Under the pieces are notes generated by a model. That model saw only the letters and a program-made list of their open reading frames with translations. It ran no database searches and was not told where the DNA came from. This document shows, piece by piece, positions 41,799 to 47,344 of a stretch of DNA of 47,344 nt. Each line of letters starts with the position of its first letter. Positions within the stretch are counted from its first letter, which is position 1. The stretch lies in the NCBI RefSeq assembly GCF_025963695.1, contig NZ_JAOQAH010000100.1:1-47344 (forward strand), written 5' to 3'. The translations under genes were made by a program, and so were the position numbers. Source of the stretch: Segetibacter sp. (GTDB lineage: Bacteria > Bacteroidota > Bacteroidia > Chitinophagales > Chitinophagaceae).

Positions 41799-44700
41799 TT
41801 AAAAAGTTACTTTAAGGTTTACGCCATAATTACGAACAGAAGGCTGGGCTGTAAAGTCAAAACCTTGTGTATTTGTTGCACCGGCGGAATTAATCTCGGG
41901 ATCAACATACCTGTTTTCTTTAGCTGTTTTAATCCAGAGGTTATTACCGAACAAGCTGATTGAAGCACTTCCGAAAGGAGTACGTGCCAACAGGTCTCGT
42001 GGTAAACCATAAGTAAGGTTTAGTTCGCGTAGTTTAATATAAGAGGCATCAAGTATGTGCTGGCCATCTGGAATAGCACTTGGAAAATAATCCTCGGGGT
42101 GAAATTTAACAGTAGTATTTTCTACCATTTTACCACTGGCGTCGGTATAGACTGAATTAGGGAAAATGTAACCCTCTCTGTCTCCATCAGCTGTTTCAGC
42201 AGCAGTGCCTACAAAATCAAGTATATCTTTTGTGCGGGAGTAAAACTTACCTCCTTGTCTTGTATCAAACAAAACACCTAAACTAAAACCTTTGAAGGCA
42301 AGATTGGTACCCAACGAAGCCTGGAAGTCGGGATTGTAGGTTCCGAGGTAAACAGCAGTTGTTGTAAGCCGGGGTATTCCGGTAGCAGCATTTACAATTA
42401 CACGGCCCAGGTCATCGCGAAGGAGATCTCTACCGTAAAAATTGCCATATGGTCTTCCGTTAGCAGCAACTACAGACATTCCGCTAAAGCCTCCAATTAC
42501 TATCTGCTCTACATCCAGTTGAGATACTTCATTCCTGTTCCTGGTATAGGTTCCATACACTTCCCACGTAAATCCGGATGCGGTTTTAACAGGCGTAGCA
42601 CGTATACCTAACTCAATACCTTGGTTTTTTACTAAACCTATGTTTGATATGCGCGATGTAAAACCAGTTGAGGAAGGAATGGGAACTGCAAGGATTTGGT
42701 TTTTAGAGTTGTTCTTGTAGTAGGAAAAATCGACGGAAATACGGCTTTTAAGAAAAGCCAGTTCAGTTCCTACTTCATAAGCTGTTGTTATTTCTGGTTT
42801 AAGGTCGGCACTTCCTATCCTGTCGCCTAAAGTGTAGCCCGGCACTGCTCCCAAAGGGAATACTGTGGTGCCGAAACCGCCATTAACAGTAGTTTTTCCA
42901 TAATACGACTCCAATTGATACGGGGCCGCGTCATTACCTACCTGTGCCCAACTTGATCTTAGTTTACCATAGTTTAACCATTTGGTTACCCCGGTAGTTC
43001 TTAGCAATTCGGTGAAAACAAAAGAACCACTTACGCCGGGATAAAAGAATGAGTTGTTTTGTTTTGGAAGGGTAGAAGACCAATCATTACGTGCTGTTGC
43101 GCCGAGGAATAAAAAATTTTTATATCCAAGATTGAAATCTGCATAAAGGCCTACCAGTCTTCGTACTGAATAGTCGTTCGCTGTTGCCACGGCCCCGTTA
43201 CTGTTAGCAAGGTTGTAATAGCCAGGAATAACCAGGCCACCTGCAGTGTTGGTTTCAGCATCGAATTGGTTAAGTGTGCGCATACGAACATTGTGACCTA
43301 ATAACAACGAAGCATTCAAATCCTTCGTAATGTCTTTTCTTGCAGTGACCATTAAGTCATGCGTAATATCATTGACGTTGTAATTGGCCTCATAGTACCG
43401 GCCCGACGATGACTTGGTTTGACCAGCATAGTTACCGCTTGTATTATCGGCAGGGATCAAGCTAAATTTTGGTTCGAGTTCTCTTCTGCGGTCCGCATAA
43501 ATATCACCACCTAATCTTTCGGTAATATCTAACCAATCCGTTGGCTTATAGGTGATAGAAAAATTACCTATAACACGATCGACATCATTCTTATTGTGAT
43601 AATTGGCAAGCAGGAAATACGGGTTAACGGTATAAGCACCGTAGTAACCAAACAGCTCGTTAACATTTGCATCGAATATTCCCCCGATTGCATTATAAGG
43701 GTTGCTCAAATCTCTTAATTCGGGAAGAGGTATGTTTCGTGGCGTCTGTAACACGTTGTCAAACACCGATCCTGCCCCTTGTCCGCCGCTTACCTGGTCA
43801 GTTGTAATTCTGCTGTAGTTTACAGAAAGGCTCGACCTGAATTTATTACTTAGTTGAGTGCTGCCGTTAAAGCGCACACTGTACCTGTTGTAATTGTCGC
43901 GGTTAGTGGGCATTATTCCATTCGAGTTCAAAGAATTTAGTGAAAGGAAGAACGTTGACTTTTCGGTGCCTCCCGCAAACGAAACGCTGTTAGTAAACGC
44001 TTTGCCCGTTTCGAAAAAGTCACGCACATTATTTTCAACCGCGCTATAGGGACGCTCCTGTCTAACGCCGTTTATTTCCTGTCCCCATGGTTGTACAACC
44101 CCTGTAAACTTTGGCCCCCAGCTCCAGTTCTCAATCGGATCGCTGAACGGCTGGCCATTACCACCTGTGTAGCCCTGGCCGTATTGATTTTGAAAATCGG
44201 GCAGCTTTAGAATATTTGAAAGAGTTATACCAGTGCTGAAGGTCACTTCATTCTTTTTATTTTGATTACCCTTTCCAGATTTAGTGGTAATAATCAAAGC
44301 ACCATTAGATGCGCGTGACCCGTACAATGCTGTTGCTCCCGGACCTTTTAAAACTGTAATACTTTCAATGTCGTTAGGGTCTATATCATTACCGCGGTTG
44401 CCAAAATCGGTACTTGCTAAATAAGTAGGAATGGCGCCAACACGTGTCCCCGCTCCCCCGGCAATATTTGAGTTATCAATGGGTATGCCATCAACAACCA
44501 TTAAAGGCTGGTTATTGCCGGTAATGGAAGAGCCCCCGCGGATAACGATGCGGCTTGAACTGCCAGGTGCACCCGCAGTACTGGTAATATTAACTCCCGG
44601 CACTTTGCCTGATAACGCATTTATTGCGCTGGTGCTTTGTCCGCGTGTTAAATCTGCATTACTAACTGTCGGAGCTGCATACCCAAGACTTCTTTTTTCC

Positions 44701-45038
44701 CTTCTGATACCTTGTGCAGTTGATACCACTACTTCCTGCAAATTCTGCCCCTGTCTTGACAAAGAAACACTAACTGAAGAGCCACTACCAACAGTTATCT
44801 CTGTAGATGGAATGCCGACACTTGATACTACAAGTACATCACCGGTTTTCGCATTGATATTAAAATCTCCGTTTTCGTTTGCAGAGGTGCCTGTAGACGA
44901 CCCGCGAATTAAAACAGTAGCGCCGCTCACCGGCTGACCTGCTTCGTCTACAACCTTACCTGTAATTCGCCGGGTTTGAGCTATTGCTGAAAGGGTAGTT
45001 AGTAATATAATTACAAAGAGGAATAGAGGTTTTCTCAT
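41799..45038 (-). CDS. SusC/RagA-family TonB-dependent outer-membrane transporter (second)
   Basis: The 1079-residue protein has a signal peptide (MRKPLFLFVIILLTTLSAIAQ) and a carboxypeptidase-regulatory-like domain (RRITGKVVDEAGQPVSGATV). A TonB-box-like LQEVVVSTAQGI is followed by the plug (GKVPGVNITSTAGAPGSSSR, NDIESITVLKGPGATALYGS) and a barrel ending in NYGVNLKVTF. It has no STN domain. It is only distantly like the first SusC by its plug details. With the SusD behind it, it forms a two-gene uptake system. The upstream 355-base gap shows no clear -7 box. The ligand is unknown. Confidence 0.95.
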   Translation of the reverse strand: MRKPLFLFVIILLTTLSAIAQTRRITGKVVDEAGQPVSGATVLIRGSSTGTSANENGDFNINAKTGDVLVVSSVGIPSTEITVGSGSSVSVSLSRQGQNLQEVVVSTAQGIRREKRSLGYAAPTVSNADLTRGQSTSAINALSGKVPGVNITSTAGAPGSSSRIVIRGGSSITGNNQPLMVVDGIPIDNSNIAGGAGTRVGAIPTYLASTDFGNRGNDIDPNDIESITVLKGPGATALYGSRASNGALIITTKSGKGNQNKKNEVTFSTGITLSNILKLPDFQNQYGQGYTGGNGQPFSDPIENWSWGPKFTGVVQPWGQEINGVRQERPYSAVENNVRDFFETGKAFTNSVSFAGGTEKSTFFLSLNSLNSNGIMPTNRDNYNRYSVRFNGSTQLSNKFRSSLSVNYSRITTDQVSGGQGAGSVFDNVLQTPRNIPLPELRDLSNPYNAIGGIFDANVNELFGYYGAYTVNPYFLLANYHNKNDVDRVIGNFSITYKPTDWLDITERLGGDIYADRRRELEPKFSLIPADNTSGNYAGQTKSSSGRYYEANYNVNDITHDLMVTARKDITKDLNASLLLGHNVRMRTLNQFDAETNTAGGLVIPGYYNLANSNGAVATANDYSVRRLVGLYADFNLGYKNFLFLGATARNDWSSTLPKQNNSFFYPGVSGSFVFTELLRTTGVTKWLNYGKLRSSWAQVGNDAAPYQLESYYGKTTVNGGFGTTVFPLGAVPGYTLGDRIGSADLKPEITTAYEVGTELAFLKSRISVDFSYYKNNSKNQILAVPIPSSTGFTSRISNIGLVKNQGIELGIRATPVKTASGFTWEVYGTYTRNRNEVSQLDVEQIVIGGFSGMSVVAANGRPYGNFYGRDLLRDDLGRVIVNAATGIPRLTTTAVYLGTYNPDFQASLGTNLAFKGFSLGVLFDTRQGGKFYSRTKDILDFVGTAAETADGDREGYIFPNSVYTDASGKMVENTTVKFHPEDYFPSAIPDGQHILDASYIKLRELNLTYGLPRDLLARTPFGSASISLFGNNLWIKTAKENRYVDPEINSAGATNTQGFDFTAQPSVRNYGVNLKVTF

Positions 45039-45393
45039 GTTTTCACTTGTTTAGAAGTAATCTTCAATAGCAGTTAAGAGTGTCGTTAACACTGCAAGTA
45101 CACCTATTTTCAATTTTCTAAAAAAGCAGAAAACATGAAGCATTAATTATTCTTACCGAAGGGCAGTTTATAATTTTTAAAGCCTCAAAAAAGGGAATCA
45201 TAAAGAACTGCAACCTGTCAGAACAAACCTGTTTTATTCCATGAATTTCTTGTGGATAGGTAGAACTACCTGGTAGAACACCAAAAAGTATTACAAATTC
45301 AATAAACACAACATGGAACAACGGAATGTATACATCCATGCAATTTATTGAGGCGTTGAGTTGTAGAAAATTAAATAGAAACAGGGGAGAGAT
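45039..45393. other. Intergenic region upstream of the second SusC gene
   Basis: No credible gene is present; the open frame at 45118-45339 (minus) has no protein-like features. A short imperfect palindrome AGTGT-CGTTA-ACACT (near 45078-45092) is the only visible structure and could be a regulator site for the SusC gene. No TAnnTTTG box is obvious. Confidence 0.4.
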
Positions 45394-46263
45394 TTATTTG
45401 CATTTTGAGGGATTCGACTTGATGTAATACGACCTGTAGTTCTTAGACTTTGGATCCATACATCCTTCCAAATCTAAAATTTCTACATTTCTAAAGTCAA
45501 CAGGTTGTCCTTCGCTTTGAAGTGCAATAAAACCTTCAGATAACAGTTTTCCATCTTTTTTTATAGCAGGATCAAAGTTGTTGGCTACACCGCCACCAAT
45601 TTGCGGTTTTGAATATTGAAGCACCGTGTCGCCATTTATTATGTGGGTAACCAGCGAGTCTCCAAGTACAATTATTTCACCCTTTACCCATTGATCAACC
45701 GGATAGGTTTTGGAAGCTGATTCTATACAATGGCGCGGATCAATCCTTCCCTTATATACCACATCAGTACCAGGCGAACACATATTTCCGGTAGAACGAG
45801 GTTTGCCATCATCAAGACCCGATAATAATTGAAATTCCACTGAAATGGGCCAGTCCTGTTCTTTAAGAATTGTCTTGGGATCTTGCGAGTGGAACATAAC
45901 ACCACTGTTTCTAATTGTATATGAGGGAGCATCCTTTCTCCATTCGCCTGTTATGCGATATTCGAATCTTAAATGGTAATATGAAAAGGGCTGCTTGTAA
46001 AACAAATGGCCATATTGCTGGTTGAACTTGTCGTACTTATCATATCGTACTTTAATCATTCCATCTTCAACCCTAAAGGTATTTGAAGGGTCTTGGCCAA
46101 CCTCATGATGATAAATTTTGACTGTCCAATCGTTGAGATCCTTGCCGTTAAACAGGGGAGTCCACTCTGGTGCTTTGGTGTTTTTTTGAGCAGTTACACA
46201 GCCGGTAAAACAGGTAATTGATAAAACAAAGAGAATTGTGGCAAAATGTGATTTAGCAATCAT
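45394..46263 (-). CDS. DUF1080 (3-keto-disaccharide hydrolase-like) lipoprotein
   Basis: The frame opens at 46317, but ATG 46263 gives a lipoprotein signal (MIAKSHFATILFVLSITCFTGC) with lipobox FTGC and is preferred. The mature 268-residue part has the family opening WTPLFNGKDLNDWTVKIYHH, FRVEDGMIKVRYDKYDK, RNSGVMFHSQDPKTI and GFIALQSEGQPVDFRNVEIL. That is the concanavalin-like fold of DUF1080. Some family members cleave 3-keto glycosides, but many are uncharacterised. It lies upstream of the second SusC/SusD pair on the same strand and may process what they import. The C-terminus (GCMDPKSKNYRSYYIKSNPS) has two cysteines and extends past the domain, which is unusual. Confidence 0.85.
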   Translation of the reverse strand: MIAKSHFATILFVLSITCFTGCVTAQKNTKAPEWTPLFNGKDLNDWTVKIYHHEVGQDPSNTFRVEDGMIKVRYDKYDKFNQQYGHLFYKQPFSYYHLRFEYRITGEWRKDAPSYTIRNSGVMFHSQDPKTILKEQDWPISVEFQLLSGLDDGKPRSTGNMCSPGTDVVYKGRIDPRHCIESASKTYPVDQWVKGEIIVLGDSLVTHIINGDTVLQYSKPQIGGGVANNFDPAIKKDGKLLSEGFIALQSEGQPVDFRNVEILDLEGCMDPKSKNYRSYYIKSNPSKCK

Positions 46264-46453
46264 TAGCTTTTTCAACTTTATAATTTTATACGTTTTAAAA
46301 AGAGACCAATCTTTCAATATAGATTTGAATATATACTTTATTAAACAATTCAGTTCTTGCTAATTTTCATCCCGATCTCTTTATCATAAGTAGCTTCTCG
46401 TTGCGCATACAACATACTCAACATCCCTGGCAATTTTCTAATAAAACTATTAT

Positions 46454-46984
46454 TTACAATCCCGTCTCCAGTCCGTTCTGAATAACCTTCACTGTTACGT
46501 ACAACTGGCCTACATGCCGCATGGTATGTTCAGCGGCATGAAACAGAACCCCAATGAGAGTGGACGGAATTTTGGCACGTCCAACCATTCTTTCTTCCGT
46601 TAGCGTTTGCTCGTTTGTGCTGCAGAGTTGCGCTATTGCGCTCTCCACCTGTAGATCAAATAATCTAACCAGTTCAGCTACAGTCGCTCGTCCTTCAAAG
46701 GCCTTGCCTTCCAATACGGCCGTTTCATATTGTGTTTCTGTTAGCGACTGGTCTCTTGCGTAAGTAAATAACCTGTCTAAAACACCCGAAAGATGTTGCA
46801 AATGAAAACCTACAGAAGCAACACCAACAGGCCGCTGCCATAAATAGGCGTCCGGGAAGTCGGCAACAACTTTTTCAACTTCTTCCCGTGCTTGCAGTAG
46901 CGCATGAGCAACAGGTTGCAACAGTGCAGGAACATTTTTTATTGGCCCCCGTTGCCATACTTCCCGGTTAACGGTTCCGCTCAT
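46454..46984 (-). CDS. DinB-fold metal-dependent protein
   Basis: The 176-residue protein is a four-helix bundle with His residues of the DinB/YfiT site: His61 and/or His64 in GFHLQHLSG and His149/His153/His157 in LFHAAEHTMRHVGQLY. This fits the DinB superfamily size and layout (a Zn or Ni site between helices). Known relatives act in thiol-dependent transfer reactions or remain uncharacterised; the E. coli DNA polymerase of the same name is unrelated. It lies upstream of the DUF1080 gene on the same strand, 190 bases from that gene's preferred start, so co-transcription is possible but not certain. Confidence 0.82.
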   Translation of the reverse strand: MSGTVNREVWQRGPIKNVPALLQPVAHALLQAREEVEKVVADFPDAYLWQRPVGVASVGFHLQHLSGVLDRLFTYARDQSLTETQYETAVLEGKAFEGRATVAELVRLFDLQVESAIAQLCSTNEQTLTEERMVGRAKIPSTLIGVLFHAAEHTMRHVGQLYVTVKVIQNGLETGL

Positions 46985-47263
46985 TTTAATTAGATTAATG
47001 CTGATTCTTTAATATCATCCATTATGAAGATAAGTGAAAAGGGATAATGGGCCTTCTTGAAATACAGATCTACGGAGTTAACAGAACCTGATAGTAGGTT
47101 TACAAAACTTTCAGATCAAAGCTTCCCTGGTTACCTCAAATCCTCTTAATCCCTCAATTCCTCCAATTCCGGTTCTTTTTCCTTATTCCGTAATCTGTTG
47201 TTCCCGATTCTGAAAACGATTTCATTTTACCTGACCGTCTTTTGCATCGGAAAAAAACATTTG
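46985..47263. other. Divergent intergenic region at the right edge
   Basis: The 279 bases lie between the minus-strand DinB gene and the plus-strand gene starting at 47264. Promoters for both should be here, but no clear -33/-7 pair was found. No RNA gene or repeat copy is visible. Confidence 0.4.
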
Positions 47264-47344
47264 ATGAAAAATAAATTTACCAAAGCTTTCTGCTTATTAC
47301 TTTGTTTTGGCTGCTTTAGTGCAAATGCGCAAATAGCTATGGTT
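47264..47344 (+). CDS. Start of a secreted protein gene (cut by window edge)
   Basis: ATG 47264 opens a frame that runs without a stop to the last base (27 codons). It encodes MKNKFTKAFCLLLCFGCFSA followed by NAQIAMV, a signal peptide with a likely cleavage after NAQ or ANA. Nothing of the mature protein is visible, so no function can be given. It is too short to be tested by codon use, but the signal-peptide pattern makes it credible. Confidence 0.6.
   Translation, partial: MKNKFTKAFCLLLCFGCFSANAQIAMV

Noticed and set aside
44431..44937. 168-codon plus-strand open frame
   Set aside because: Shadow of the second SusC gene, antisense to its conserved plug domain.
1..47344. tRNA, rRNA, CRISPR, prophage or transposase genes
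   Set aside because: The gaps were read on both strands for T-loop motifs, spaced direct repeats and transposase-like frames; none was found by eye. A tRNA or covariance-model scan was not possible here.

Overview
The window is a piece of an A+T-rich chromosome from a member of the Bacteroidota, most likely the family Chitinophagaceae. The evidence is two SusC/SusD outer-membrane nutrient pairs, another TonB-dependent receptor of the carboxypeptidase-regulatory/plug/barrel type, a long FG-GAP lipoprotein, a LytS/LytTR two-component pair, a DUF1080 lipoprotein, and promoter -7 boxes of the Bacteroidota type TAnnTTTG. No rRNA, tRNA, CRISPR array, integrase or complete insertion sequence was seen. 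Assignment to a family below phylum level is an inference.

Layout. (1) 1-1058: the end of a sulfite reductase hemoprotein gene and a siroheme-synthase-type dehydrogenase, i.e. sulfate assimilation. (2) 1647-12146: a glycan-uptake locus with SusC, SusD, a terminator, an FG-GAP/ASPIC lipoprotein, a secreted GH130-like beta-propeller enzyme and a small secreted protein. (3) 12391-22090: a sugar-metabolism block on one strand, with an MFS sugar transporter, a polyphosphate-glucokinase-like ROK kinase, RpiB, transaldolase, 6-phosphogluconate dehydrogenase, a decayed gene, glucose-6-phosphate dehydrogenase, 6-phosphogluconolactonase and a second ROK glucokinase. This covers sugar import, phosphorylation, the whole oxidative pentose phosphate branch and part of the non-oxidative branch. 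(4) 22101-27047: a methyltransferase, a DUF1801 gene fragment, a membrane-anchored esterase, and a Nudix-fold regulator divergent from a secreted type-B carboxylesterase, with a near-perfect operator-like palindrome between them. (5) 27146-32404: a LytS/LytTR pair, a 0.7-kb non-coding stretch and a TonB-dependent receptor with a glycine-rich segment. (6) 32665-35577: an enolase-superfamily enzyme with a Tat-like leader, a His-rich small membrane protein and a DUF1206 membrane protein. (7) 35611-38402, minus strand: a secreted protein with the catalytic layout of a proteasome beta subunit, a thioredoxin-reductase-like flavoprotein and a hypothetical secreted protein. (8) 38665-40062: a two-heme cytochrome. 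(9) 40318-46984, minus strand: a second SusC/SusD pair, a DUF1080 lipoprotein and a DinB-fold protein. The start of one more secreted protein lies at the right edge.

How the parts fit. Regions 2 and 3 read as one programme: surface capture and trimming of a (possibly mannose-containing) glycan, uptake of free sugar, ATP- or polyphosphate-driven phosphorylation, and oxidation for NADPH and pentoses. The sulfite reductase region at the left edge is a consumer of such reductant. The strongest leads beyond routine annotation are the secreted proteasome-like Ntn hydrolase, the Nudix regulator with its palindrome, a dispersed intergenic repeat built on TGCGACGCAA (five copies), and the decayed gene lodged inside the pentose phosphate block.
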